This document shows, piece after piece, positions 1 through 8,503 of a stretch of 52,305 bases of DNA. The translations under genes and the position numbers were made by a program. Source of the stretch: Ignavibacteria bacterium (GTDB lineage Bacteria > Bacteroidota > Ignavibacteria > UBA10030 > F1-140-MAGs086). How positions within the stretch are numbered: position 1 is the first letter of the stretch; each line of letters starts with the position of its first letter. The stretch lies in NCBI GenBank assembly GCA_016873775.1, contig VGWC01000009.1:1-52305 (forward strand), given 5' to 3'. Below the pieces are notes generated by a model. The model made no database searches. It saw only the letters and a program-made list of their open reading frames with translations, and had not been told where the DNA came from.

Positions 1-243
1 CCGTCGGTTGAAAAGGATTTGGATAAACTTCCTAATTCAATACTGAAAAGAGTTTGGAAGCATTTCGAGAAATTGAAAACAAATCCATTTCCCGTTGGTT
101 CGCTTAAACTCTCTGCGGCAGAAAAACTTTATCGCATTCGCATTGGAGATTACCGCATCGTGTATGATGTAAATACCATTTCAAATATTGTAATGATTCA
201 CTATGTAAGACATAGAAACGAAGTGTATCGTACTTTGCGGTGA
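1..243 (+). CDS. RelE/ParE-family toxin, 5' end outside the window
   Basis: The frame is open from base 1, so the true start lies upstream. A TTG at 19 is an internal codon that could be mistaken for a start. The visible 80 residues carry the RelE/ParE core: a basic helical first half, then the strand pattern LYRIRIGDYRIVYD and a closing HYVRHRNEVYR. Proteins of this fold are ribosome-dependent mRNA interferases or gyrase poisons, normally encoded with a small antitoxin. No antitoxin follows, because serA begins 55 bases later, so any partner must lie upstream and out of view. Family confidence is high; the cellular target and activity cannot be told from this fragment. Confidence 0.85.
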   Translation, partial: PSVEKDLDKLPNSILKRVWKHFEKLKTNPFPVGSLKLSAAEKLYRIRIGDYRIVYDVNTISNIVMIHYVRHRNEVYRTLR

Positions 244-298
244 TAACATAAATCTCACTACCTCAACATCTCATAATCTCAACTACTCATATACTCCA

Positions 299-1876
299 TT
301 GAAAGTCTTACTTCTCGATTCCATCGAAGCAACGTGCGCGCAAAAACTCAGAGCAGAAAATTTTTCTGTTGATGAGAAACCGAAACTTTCCAAAGACGAA
401 TTACTGAAAATAATTCCCGAGTACGATGCAGTTGTAGTTCGCAGCGCAACGCAAATGACGAACGAAATAATTTCTGCGGCGAAAAATCTGAAAGTCATCG
501 GTCGCGCTGGTGTCGGCGTTGATAATATTGATGCTGATGCCGCAACACGCAAAGGAATTTTGGTGATGAATACTCCCGGCGGCAACACGATTTCCACGGC
601 GGAACACACAATGTCGCTGTTGCTTTCGCTTGCAAGAAAAATTCCGCAAGCGAATGCAAGTCTTCAACGCAACGAATGGGAACGCAAAAAATTTCTCGGA
701 ACGGAATTGCAGGGAAAAACAATCGGCGTTGTCGGTTTGGGAAAAGTCGGACGCGAAGTTGCAAAACGCGCGCAAGCATTTGAAATGAACGTCATCGGAT
801 TCGACCCCGTGCTTGCTCCCGATGTTGCAACGAAAATGAAAATCGAATTTGTTTCGCTTGAAGAAATTTATCGCCGCGCGGATTTTATTACGCTGCACAC
901 ACCGCTCAACGACGAAACAAAAAATCTTTTGAACAAAGAAACGCTGAAGAAATGCAAACAAGGAGTTCGCATCATCAATTGCGCGCGTGGTGGATTGGTG
1001 AATGAAAATGATTTGCTGCAAAGTTTGGAAACCGGTTCTGTTGCCGGCGCCGCGCTCGATGTGTTTGAAAACGAACCGCCAAAAGATTCTCCGCTTCTCA
1101 AACATCCAAACATCATTGCAACACCGCATCTCGGCGCATCAACGGAAGAAGCGCAGGAAAAAGTCGCGTTACAAATCGCTGAGCAAATTGCGGATTATTT
1201 ACTCGAGCGTGGAATTTCCGGCGCAATCAATGGCGATGCAATTCAACTTGCGCTTAAAGAAGAAACGAAACCGTTTATTCAACTTGCGGAAAAATTCGGC
1301 AAACTTACTGCGCAATTACTCAAAGGAAATTTGCGTTCGATTTCTGTTTCAACGTTTGGCGCGCAACTCAACGATTCGCTTCCGATTCTCATTTCCGCAG
1401 TATTGAAAGGAACATTTAACGTGTTACTTTCCGAACCGGTAAATTTCATCAATGCAATTTCGATTGCAAAAGAGCGCGGCATTGAAGTCATTGAGAAAAA
1501 AGGAATGGAACACAATGCGTATTCACAATTACTCAAAGTGGAATTCAAAACTGAAAAAGAGAAACGCAGTTTTGCCGGAACAGTTTTCGGAACATCGAAT
1601 TTGCGCATCGTGGAGATTGATGAATTTTATTTTGAAGTGATTCCCGAAGGACATTTGCTTTTTTATTCCAACATTGACCAACCGGGAATGTTAGCCGCCG
1701 CATCGAAAATTCTCGCTGATGGAAAAATAAATATCGGCAACGTTTCGCTTGGTCGTTACGGCGTTGGAACAAAAGCACTCACCGTGATGACAGTTGATTC
1801 ACCAATTTCCGAAAACGTGTTGCGAAACTTATCCAACATCGCTGGTGTAGAAGATGTGCAATTAGTATCTTTATAG
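299..1876 (+). CDS. serA: D-3-phosphoglycerate dehydrogenase, long three-domain form
   Basis: Cytosolic enzyme for the first committed step of serine synthesis, oxidising 3-phosphoglycerate with NAD. The protein is 525 residues, as in the long (type 1) family. The Rossmann motif VVGLGKVG is at about 144-151. The catalytic triad expected for D-2-hydroxyacid dehydrogenases is present: Arg in CARGG (230), Glu in FENEP (259) and His in PHLGAS (277). After residue 310 comes the intervening allosteric substrate-binding domain, and the last 75 residues (DQPGMLAAAS onward) form an ACT domain, so serine feedback is likely. The start is TTG with no clear Shine-Dalgarno, and no in-frame ATG is near. deoC follows after 7 bases and is probably co-transcribed. 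Confidence 0.96.
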   Translation: MKVLLLDSIEATCAQKLRAENFSVDEKPKLSKDELLKIIPEYDAVVVRSATQMTNEIISAAKNLKVIGRAGVGVDNIDADAATRKGILVMNTPGGNTISTAEHTMSLLLSLARKIPQANASLQRNEWERKKFLGTELQGKTIGVVGLGKVGREVAKRAQAFEMNVIGFDPVLAPDVATKMKIEFVSLEEIYRRADFITLHTPLNDETKNLLNKETLKKCKQGVRIINCARGGLVNENDLLQSLETGSVAGAALDVFENEPPKDSPLLKHPNIIATPHLGASTEEAQEKVALQIAEQIADYLLERGISGAINGDAIQLALKEETKPFIQLAEKFGKLTAQLLKGNLRSISVSTFGAQLNDSLPILISAVLKGTFNVLLSEPVNFINAISIAKERGIEVIEKKGMEHNAYSQLLKVEFKTEKEKRSFAGTVFGTSNLRIVEIDEFYFEVIPEGHLLFYSNIDQPGMLAAASKILADGKINIGNVSLGRYGVGTKALTVMTVDSPISENVLRNLSNIAGVEDVQLVSL

Positions 1877-1883
1877 AAATTTT

Positions 1884-2750
1884 ATGACAACAATAGATTC
1901 CCTCGTTCACAGCGCATTACAACGCTCGACTTCCGATTCACATCTCTGCTGCAAAGACGGCGTGTGCAATAATTATTTGTGCGTCGTGCATAACAAAGAA
2001 GGCGTACGCAACATTGTGCAAAGCGGCGCATCGAGAATTTCTGCAAGCATCGGCGTGGAAGAAGGCGGCGGCGTTGAGAATGACATCGCGCGAATGATTG
2101 ACCACACGCTGCTCAAACCCGAAGCGACAATTTCCGAAGTTGAAAAACTGTGCACCGAAGCAAAAAAATATTCGTTCGCAAGTGTGTGCATCAATCCGAG
2201 TTACGTTTCGTTGTGCGCAAAATTATTACACAACACTCCGGTGAAAGTTTGCACGGTGATTGGTTTCCCGCTTGGCGCAACTTCAACACAATCGAAAGTT
2301 ACCGAAGCGATGCAAGCCGTTGATGATGGCGCACAAGAATTGGATATGGTGTTGAACGTCGGCAGATTGAAATCAAAAGATTATGCGTACGTGGAGAATG
2401 ATGTTTTCTCTGTTGCAAAAATCGCGCATCGCAATCGCGGAATGTTGAAAGTAATTTTGGAAACGTGTTTGCTCACTGACGAAGAAAAAGTAATTGCGTG
2501 CGTTCTCTGCAAAAAAGCAAATGCGGATTTTGTAAAAACGTCAACGGGATTTTCCAAAGGCGGCGCAACTGCTGGCGATATTGCATTGATGCGGTACGTT
2601 GTCGGAAGCGCGTTGGGAGTGAAAGCAAGCGGTGGCGTTCGCACACAACAAGATGCGCTCACGATGATTGAAAGCGGCGCGGACAGAATTGGTGCGAGCG
2701 CGAGTGTGAAAATTGTTTTGGGTGAAGAAGCACCTAAGGGAACGTATTAA
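1884..2750 (+). CDS. deoC: Deoxyribose-phosphate aldolase with N-terminal Cys-rich extension
   Basis: Class I aldolase cleaving 2-deoxyribose-5-phosphate to glyceraldehyde-3-phosphate and acetaldehyde in deoxynucleoside catabolism. The core begins near residue 68 (MIDHTLLKPEAT). The Schiff-base lysine is K218 in FVKTSTGF, the proton-relay lysine K247 in GVKASGGVRT, and D154 lies in QELDMVLNVG. At 288 residues it exceeds the usual 215-260. The first 67 residues hold four cysteines (22, 23, 28, 33), then a segment SGASRISAS resembling the C-terminal phosphate-binding SGADRIGAS. I recall similar Cys-containing leaders in other long DeoC proteins, but this was not checked. It probably shares a transcript with serA. 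Confidence 0.95.
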   Translation: MTTIDSLVHSALQRSTSDSHLCCKDGVCNNYLCVVHNKEGVRNIVQSGASRISASIGVEEGGGVENDIARMIDHTLLKPEATISEVEKLCTEAKKYSFASVCINPSYVSLCAKLLHNTPVKVCTVIGFPLGATSTQSKVTEAMQAVDDGAQELDMVLNVGRLKSKDYAYVENDVFSVAKIAHRNRGMLKVILETCLLTDEEKVIACVLCKKANADFVKTSTGFSKGGATAGDIALMRYVVGSALGVKASGGVRTQQDALTMIESGADRIGASASVKIVLGEEAPKGTY

Positions 2751-2794
2751 GTTTTTTCACTTGGTATTATTGGGATTATTGTTATTCGTTATAT

Positions 2795-2910
2795 GTCATT
2801 AGTTATTCGTAATTAGTCATTTGTAAATTTACTAATGAAAAATGACTAATTACAAATGACGTTAAATTTTAGATTTTATATTTTACATTTTAGGTTGAGA
2901 AACTTGCAAC
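2795..2910. repeat. Low-complexity GTCATTAGT / ATTTTACATTTTAG repeat with inverted arms
   Basis: This gap is built from variants of GTCATTAGT and ATTTTAGATTTTA. It contains a perfect 13-base inverted repeat, GTAATTAGTCATT (2809-2821) against AATGACTAATTAC (2841-2853). The 3' part (ATTTTACATTTTAGGTTG) closely matches the reverse complement of bases near 51070-51100. It runs into the 5' end of the next open frame. Confidence 0.75.
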
Positions 2911-2924
2911 TCGTAACACGCAAC

Positions 2925-3464
2925 GTGAAACTCTCTTTTTTCGCGTTCAACATTCTTTTACTTCTTTTGACTTCAAGTTGCACAAGCACGGAAGAATTAC
3001 GCAAACGTGAAATCGCAGAAGAACGAAAAACATTTCTTGCATTCCACGAATCACAATTCAATCCTTCCGATTACCTCGAAGAAGATTTTCCCGATACAAT
3101 TCCAACAACGACGATTGATACGGTGAAGGAAGAAGAAATTCCCGTTGAAGAAATGATGTCGGGATTTCGCGTGCAAGTGTACCTATCGCAAGATATTGAC
3201 TCGGCAAAATTATTTTTTCAAAACGTCAATCCGAAACTCGAAAACGATTGGGTGTATATTGTATTCGATGCGCCGTTGTATAGAATTCGGGTGGGAGATT
3301 TTCAAGACAGAGTTGCCGCGGAAGAAATGAAAACAAATCTCATTCAACTCGGTTTTGCAAATGCGTGGATTGTTCCGGATAGGGTGAGAAAATTTCCTCC
3401 AGAAAAACCGCTGATAGAAATTCCTCTCGATTCGCTTTCGATTCCCGATTCACTAAAACATTAG
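2925..3464 (+). CDS. SPOR-domain lipoprotein
   Basis: Likely envelope lipoprotein with a C-terminal SPOR domain, a fold that binds denuded peptidoglycan glycans and often marks division-site or cell-wall proteins. I start at the GTG at 2925 because it gives a compact signal peptide (MKLSFFAF, then LLLLL) ending in a plausible lipobox TSSC. The frame is open to an ATG at 2856, but those extra 23 residues are translated low-complexity repeat. After an acidic linker, the SPOR region begins at GFRVQVYLSQ and ends near NAWIVPDRV, with the usual YRIRVGDF strand. It stands alone after deoC, and its end faces the convergent Ig-like lipoprotein gene. No specific function can be given. Confidence 0.8.
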   Translation: MKLSFFAFNILLLLLTSSCTSTEELRKREIAEERKTFLAFHESQFNPSDYLEEDFPDTIPTTTIDTVKEEEIPVEEMMSGFRVQVYLSQDIDSAKLFFQNVNPKLENDWVYIVFDAPLYRIRVGDFQDRVAAEEMKTNLIQLGFANAWIVPDRVRKFPPEKPLIEIPLDSLSIPDSLKH

Positions 3465-3467
3465 TTC

Positions 3468-3531
3468 GTCATGCTGAACTTGTTTCAGCATCTTGATTAG
3501 GAAAAAGATCCCGAAACAAGTTCGGGATGAC
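3468..3531. repeat. REP-like double-hairpin element
   Basis: Two 27-base arms (3468-3494 and 3505-3531) are imperfect inverted copies, starting GTCATGCTGAAC and ending TTCGGGATGAC. Each arm is itself a hairpin: ATGCTGAA/TTCAGCAT and ATCCCGAA/TTCGGGAT. The differences between the arms are compensated within each small stem. It lies between two convergent genes and may also stop transcription. Similar elements sit at 33500 and 47426. Confidence 0.75.
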
Positions 3532-3545
3532 AAAATTTTTCATTC

Positions 3546-5249
3546 CTAATTCCTAATTTTTAATTGAATTCCTTCAACGCTCCATCTTGCACGAACTTTG
3601 AGCGTATCTGAACTTTCCGTGAAAATTTCTGCAGTAGAAAATGGAAATGTTTTTCCGTAAGAATATTTTTTGTTTTCGTCATCGTCTCGAAATGCAGAGA
3701 GAACGTATTTTCCTTGAACAAGATTGTTGAATTCAAATTCTTTTTTTTCGTTTGCTTCTACTTGTTGAACAAAATTCTTGCGTTCAATATTTTTTGCCGA
3801 AACGAAATAACGAGAATTATTTTTCTCATTTCTTTCCATAGCAATTTTCCCTTTTAAAATTCCAATTTCGTTTTCGTTTGTCGTTCTGAAATGGCGAACA
3901 AGCATTGAATCTTTTAAATGCAAACCGTATTTATCTTCAACCGAATCAAGCATTATTGAAAATACAAACCAACTATCGCTTTGCAATTTTTGTCTTGGTG
4001 AAATAGAAATTGTTCGCTGAGTAATAATATTCAATTCAAAAGAAATATTATTCTTTGAAGAATCTTGAAATAGAAAAGCATTTTCAATTTTCTCTTCGTT
4101 GATTGATTCGCTGAAAATGCAAAGGATATTCGGTTGCAATTCAATTCCACGAATGCTATCAACAAAAATCGGCGTGAGTGAAATTATGCTTGGAGGAATA
4201 GTATCGCTAATGCTTGTAGAAATAAATGAAATCGTGTTTTGTGCTTCATTGATTCCATTTCCCGAAGTATCAAAAACATTCGTAACTGTAACAAAATAGT
4301 GTTCGTTGGAATCTTGCTCTTGTGTTTCAAGAAAAAGTTTTTTTTGTGAAGGAATTTCCGGGAAGATATTTTTGATTACCAATTCACGTTTGTTAGTGTT
4401 AATGATTTGAATTTTTGCTTCTGATAATTTTGACATATCAATTACTTCACTGAAACTCAATTCAATTTCATTCAAAGAAATATTTTTAGCGGAAAGTAAA
4501 AACGGTTTTGTTTCATCAATTTTACTCAAACGAAAATTGACATCGTGAATTTCGTTGATAGAATCGTTTAATGCAACATCATTTCTTGCAATGCCAATTT
4601 CATTCGATTCAACATCAAACAATAAATTTCGCTCTTCATCACGCACTGCAAAAATACGATATGTTCCTTCTGCTAAATGGTCGAGTGTGAACGTTCCATC
4701 ATTTCCGGTTTGTGAAATATAATCGGGAGAAATTGTCGAAGGAGAAAGCGTATCGAACGAATGATGACGATTGGAATACGCAAAAATCATTACGCCGCTT
4801 GCTTTTTCATCAAAGACTTTTCCGGAAATTTTTCCCGAATCAATTGCGATTCCCGTTGAAAATGCAAGCGAAAAACTTTCTTTCAGTTTTATCCCGTGAT
4901 TATCCGATGCATCAGTTCCGACTGTAATTACATACGTCGTGTTCTCATTCAACGCATTAGAAAATTCCACATCAACATCTTCGCCACTCCAATTAAATTC
5001 CAACTTTCCCAAACTCGGCGAAATGAACAACGCATTTTCTACACTTTGTTTATTCATCCATTCATTGAACGAAAGTGAAAAATGTTTTTCAGAAAATTGT
5101 AATGTGTTTTGTTGTGGAAATGTTTCGAGAATTGTCGGTGGAGTTGTATCACGGGGGCCACCAGAAGGAGAATTCATTCCTGCACAATGAAATGATATAA
5201 TAATTAGAATGATATAATAAAAAGGAAAATGTAGTTTTTGCGGTTTCAT
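3546..5249 (-). CDS. Ig-like (Big_5/SbsA-type) lipoprotein
   Basis: Predicted outer-envelope lipoprotein of 567 residues. A basic and hydrophobic N-terminus (MKPQKLHFPF onward) ends in SFHC, a relaxed lipobox. It is followed by SGGPRDTTPPTI, a signature that typically opens Big_5 (SbsA) Ig-like domains in Bacteroidetes lipoproteins. The first such domain spans about 35-130. Further beta-rich, Ig/FN3-like segments follow, including another TIPPSI segment near 345 and a carboxypeptidase-regulatory-like stretch near 140-210. No catalytic motif is visible. The family is widespread and uncharacterised; a structural or adhesive surface role is inference. The gene is monocistronic, divergent from the large surface protein at 5484. 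Confidence 0.8.
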   Translation of the reverse strand: MKPQKLHFPFYYIILIIISFHCAGMNSPSGGPRDTTPPTILETFPQQNTLQFSEKHFSLSFNEWMNKQSVENALFISPSLGKLEFNWSGEDVDVEFSNALNENTTYVITVGTDASDNHGIKLKESFSLAFSTGIAIDSGKISGKVFDEKASGVMIFAYSNRHHSFDTLSPSTISPDYISQTGNDGTFTLDHLAEGTYRIFAVRDEERNLLFDVESNEIGIARNDVALNDSINEIHDVNFRLSKIDETKPFLLSAKNISLNEIELSFSEVIDMSKLSEAKIQIINTNKRELVIKNIFPEIPSQKKLFLETQEQDSNEHYFVTVTNVFDTSGNGINEAQNTISFISTSISDTIPPSIISLTPIFVDSIRGIELQPNILCIFSESINEEKIENAFLFQDSSKNNISFELNIITQRTISISPRQKLQSDSWFVFSIMLDSVEDKYGLHLKDSMLVRHFRTTNENEIGILKGKIAMERNEKNNSRYFVSAKNIERKNFVQQVEANEKKEFEFNNLVQGKYVLSAFRDDDENKKYSYGKTFPFSTAEIFTESSDTLKVRARWSVEGIQLKIRN

Positions 5250-5483
5250 ATTGTATTCAATATATGATTTATTGCTAATAAATTACAAGTTACAAATAGA
5301 AACCATTTAAAAAATATTTACTGTGTGCACAATGTAAATTTCAGTTCTTCAATCTATTATCATTTTATAGAGTGATTATCATCACATCATTATCTGCAAA
5401 TTTGTTTCTTGTATTGATTTCTATTAAATTGATGTCGAAAATTTTTAACTAATTCTTACATAATTGTAAAAGGATAAATTGTT

Positions 5484-8078
5484 ATGCTATTAATTACTTA
5501 CTTCATAAATAACATTCGTAATATTTTCATTATTGCTTTACTTTCAATTAGTTCATTCACGCTCTCTCTCTACGCGCAAACCTTTACGGGAATAAGCAGT
5601 TCAATTACTGCTGTAAGTTCAGGAAATTCAGCGTGGGGAGATTTTGACAACGACGGTGATTTGGATATTGCCGTCATTGGTGCAACCGCATCTAATCGTA
5701 TTGCAAAAATATATAAAAACGATGGAGGAACGTTTTCCAACTTTGCTCCGCTCGCATCTGTCTCTTCTGGAAGCGTTGCGTGGGGAGATTATGATAATGA
5801 CGGCGACTTAGACATCCTCCTTACTGGATACGGTGGAAGTACTTCTCAATATGTTGCTAAGTTATATAAAAATGATATAACTGCTTTCACTGAAGTAATA
5901 ACATCCATCACTCCTGTAAATTCAAGTTCCGTCGCGTGGGGAGATTATGATAATGATGGCGACTTGGATATTTTGCTTGCCGGCATTACCACCGATTCAA
6001 TTACGGTTACAAAAATTTTCCAAAATAATGGCGGAACATTCGCAGATGCTAATGCTACTTTAACCGGAATCGCGAAAGGCACTGTTGCATGGGGTGATTA
6101 TGATAATGACGGCGACTTAGATATTTTACAAACAGGATTTACAGGGACAATCCCTGCAACAAAAATCTATCAGAACACCAATGGTGTTTTTTCAGACATA
6201 AGTGCAGCCATAGATACGTTAGGAAGTGGTTCTGCTGTTTGGGGAGATTACGATAACGACGGCGATTTGGATGTACTTCTTTGTGGAAAAAATGCAAATG
6301 GAAAAGCAACAAAAATTTATCAAAATAACAGTGGAATTTTCACTGATATTTCCGCTGGCTTACCAGGTATTTCCTCTGGTAATGCTATATGGAGCGATAT
6401 CAATCTCGATGGTATTATGGATGTTGCGTTAACAGGGGCAGATACTGATACAACAAGAATTTCACGGATTTACAAAGATAGTTCCGGAACGTATGTTGAT
6501 ATAAGCGCATCGTTAGTTGGATTAACAAATAGTTTCATTTCGCTTGGCGATTATGATAAAGATAATGATTTGGATATTTTCATTTGCGGCGATTCTGCAA
6601 CAACTCGAATTTCTCGCTTCTATCAAAACATTAATGATTCCGTTAACACTGCGCCTTCCTCTCCTGCAGGTTTAAGTGCAACAATAGTTAACTCAAAAGT
6701 AACACTTCGATGGAACAAATCTACAGATTCAAAAACTCCGAAAAAAGGACTCTCTTATGCAATCAGAATTGGTACCACTTCTGAAGGCGTTGAAATAGTT
6801 TCTCCGTTTGCTCAAAATGATTCAACCGGATTCAGAACAACTACAGTATTAGGAAATGTAAACCACGACACTTCGTGGGCAATCAATAATTTACCAATCG
6901 GCACATTTTACTGGAGTGTTCAGGCAATTGATAATAGTAATGTTGGTTCACCGTTCGCTGTAGAAAAAACTTTTGTCATTCCCGATTCTAATGGATACAG
7001 AACATTTAATTCAAGTTCCGGTTTGGGCGGGAGATCTGTAAAAATGGTAATCAATACAAAAACCGGAGTTATGAAAACAAGTCCTAACCATTTAACAGCC
7101 GCCGAAAACTTATTTACGAAATTGCCGAAAAAAGACAATAAATTTTTAGGTGTTGAGCAAAGCACCGATAGCGCAAAATTTTATGCGTGGGTTGCATACA
7201 AGAAGGCAAATGAACTTGCAAAACTCTTTATCGGAATTCACAATTTGCAATCATATCCGCTCGATTACAAACCCGGTTCAACAACACGATTGAAAAAAGC
7301 AATTAAAGCATCTCGAAATCAGTTTAATAACCCTGCAATTGAGCAAGGAGTATTATTTAACTTAAACTTACTTTCAAGTGCAAATAATATCACTCCTCCA
7401 GAATTCGGCAATTTAATTCTTACGAAAGACGGTTACCTCGCAGGAAAAAATATGAAGGGAGAAAATCTTACTGATATCGGACTTTTCCTCGATAGTATTA
7501 TGACATATTGGGAAAAATATAATATTACCAACGTAACTGCTTACAACAGTATTGCGCTCTTTGTTGAAACTATACTCAAGCCAATCAATAATTTCTTTGC
7601 GGCAGAATTTGCAGATACAAATATTCTTATTGATTCAAACGCAGTCAAAGGAATCAATACTTCCGATGGCAAGAAGAAACCTTACGCGATTACTCTCAAA
7701 GGAGTAAAAACTCCAACGGATAGCGGAAGTATTGTCAATCCTCCGTCAACAAAAACAACATCGAATACACTCTTGCAACTAGTTCGCATTGAAATTCCCA
7801 ATTCATTTTCACTGTACCAAAACTATCCCAATCCGTTTAATCCACTTACAACTATTCACTATGCACTATCAACTGGTGGAAATATTACATTGAAAGTTTA
7901 TAACATACTTGGCGAAGAAGTTGCAACGCTATTGAACAACGAAGCAATGGAAGAAGGGTTGCACGAAGTTCAGTTCGATGCATCGCGGTTATCAAGTGGA
8001 GTATATTTCTATCGTCTTACATCTGCAAGCGAAAGCAAAACGTTTGTGGATGTGAAGAAGATGGTACTGATGAAGTAA
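5484..8078 (+). CDS. FG-GAP/VCBS-repeat surface protein with T9SS sorting domain
   Basis: Exported 864-residue protein. It opens with a signal peptide (residues 1 to about 31, ending LSLYAQ). Seven repeats of about 50 residues follow, most carrying WGDYDNDGDLD, the DxDxDG calcium-binding loop of FG-GAP/VCBS blades, so a beta-propeller is likely. An FN3-like domain lies at about 390-505, then about 270 residues I do not recognise. The last 85 residues are a type A T9SS sorting domain starting NYPNPFNPLTTIHYAL and ending SGVYFYRL with a Lys-rich tail, which directs crossing of the outer membrane and anchoring. An AGGA-type ribosome site precedes the ATG. Ligand and role are unknown; adhesion or an extracellular scaffold is inference. 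Confidence 0.88.
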   Translation: MLLITYFINNIRNIFIIALLSISSFTLSLYAQTFTGISSSITAVSSGNSAWGDFDNDGDLDIAVIGATASNRIAKIYKNDGGTFSNFAPLASVSSGSVAWGDYDNDGDLDILLTGYGGSTSQYVAKLYKNDITAFTEVITSITPVNSSSVAWGDYDNDGDLDILLAGITTDSITVTKIFQNNGGTFADANATLTGIAKGTVAWGDYDNDGDLDILQTGFTGTIPATKIYQNTNGVFSDISAAIDTLGSGSAVWGDYDNDGDLDVLLCGKNANGKATKIYQNNSGIFTDISAGLPGISSGNAIWSDINLDGIMDVALTGADTDTTRISRIYKDSSGTYVDISASLVGLTNSFISLGDYDKDNDLDIFICGDSATTRISRFYQNINDSVNTAPSSPAGLSATIVNSKVTLRWNKSTDSKTPKKGLSYAIRIGTTSEGVEIVSPFAQNDSTGFRTTTVLGNVNHDTSWAINNLPIGTFYWSVQAIDNSNVGSPFAVEKTFVIPDSNGYRTFNSSSGLGGRSVKMVINTKTGVMKTSPNHLTAAENLFTKLPKKDNKFLGVEQSTDSAKFYAWVAYKKANELAKLFIGIHNLQSYPLDYKPGSTTRLKKAIKASRNQFNNPAIEQGVLFNLNLLSSANNITPPEFGNLILTKDGYLAGKNMKGENLTDIGLFLDSIMTYWEKYNITNVTAYNSIALFVETILKPINNFFAAEFADTNILIDSNAVKGINTSDGKKKPYAITLKGVKTPTDSGSIVNPPSTKTTSNTLLQLVRIEIPNSFSLYQNYPNPFNPLTTIHYALSTGGNITLKVYNILGEEVATLLNNEAMEEGLHEVQFDASRLSSGVYFYRLTSASESKTFVDVKKMVLMK
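5631..6650 (+). repeat. Seven tandem ~150-base FG-GAP coding repeats
   Basis: Repeat units begin at about 5631, 5778, 5934, 6087, 6237, 6387 and 6540, giving periods of 147-156 bases. Units 2-4 are close to identical over their first 35 bases (GCGTGGGGAGATTATGATAA onward), whereas units 6 and 7 are diverged. The similarity at DNA level suggests recent duplication or gene conversion among the middle copies. Confidence 0.85.
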
Positions 8079-8100
8079 TACACATTTCTTTCTACAAAAA

Positions 8101-8139
8101 AAAACGTGAAGTTCACTCGAACCTCACGTTTTTTTTTTC
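8101..8139. terminator. Bidirectional rho-independent terminator
   Basis: A stem AACGTGAAGTTC / GAACCTCACGTT, with one mismatch and loop ACTC, is flanked by an A-run on the left and about ten T on the right. It can serve both the surface-protein gene ending at 8078 and the convergent cytochrome-like gene ending at 8149. Confidence 0.85.
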
Positions 8140-8148
8140 AACTCTTAT

Positions 8149-8502
8149 CTATTGTGTTTCTGATGAATCGAGTTTGGACGAAGAGTTAGTTTGCGCAGAG
8201 ATAAGATATTTTAGTATCAATTCTGTTTCGTCTTCAGTTATTTTAACTCGCGATTTCATTTCATTCAATATTTCATTCCATTGAAATTCTGAACGTTTCT
8301 GAGGTTCGTATAGCGTATGACAACCGGAACATTTGACAATGTATAACTCACGTCCTTGATGTAAATCCATAAGCGTTGTTCCCAACCATTTTGATTGCGC
8401 ATATTGAATATGCCTTTCATTCGGATATGGAATTGTTCCTGCGCACGAACCAAAGAACGGTATTTGCACAGCAAGCGCAAGATAAAATAATACCTTTTTC
8501 AT
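8149..8502 (-). CDS. Monoheme c-type cytochrome lipoprotein
   Basis: Small (117 residues) periplasmic or outer-membrane lipoprotein with a single CxxCH heme site (CSGCH) near residue 58. I start at the ATG at 8502 (MKKVLFYLALAV), because it yields a signal peptide ending in lipobox FGSC and sits one base after the upstream stop. The longer frame to 8547 runs inside the neighbouring gene. The region GRELYIVKCSGCHTLYEP, then a conserved helix ending LILKYLISAQ, resembles short class I cytochrome c domains. A distal Met ligand may be the one in EILNEMKSRV, but this is uncertain. It is coupled to the beta-barrel gene upstream and is probably its partner. Confidence 0.72.
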   Translation of the reverse strand: MKKVLFYLALAVQIPFFGSCAGTIPYPNERHIQYAQSKWLGTTLMDLHQGRELYIVKCSGCHTLYEPQKRSEFQWNEILNEMKSRVKITEDETELILKYLISAQTNSSSKLDSSETQ

Positions 8503-8503
8503 T

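Noticed and set aside
283-1608. Several long frames antisense to serA
   Set aside because: They lack family motifs, follow codon bias of serA on the other strand, and serA is unambiguous.
2856-2924. ATG-led N-terminal extension of the SPOR lipoprotein
   Set aside because: The 23 codons are low-complexity repeat; the GTG at 2925 gives a proper lipoprotein signal.
5322-5385. Small palindromes TGTGCACA and GTGATTATCATCAC in the divergent gap at 5250-5483, as operators
   Set aside because: Arms are short and no promoter elements could be placed around them; they fit chance in AT-rich DNA.
5631-6650. Evenly spaced direct repeats as a CRISPR-like array
   Set aside because: The period is about 150 bases, in frame, and encodes FG-GAP blades.
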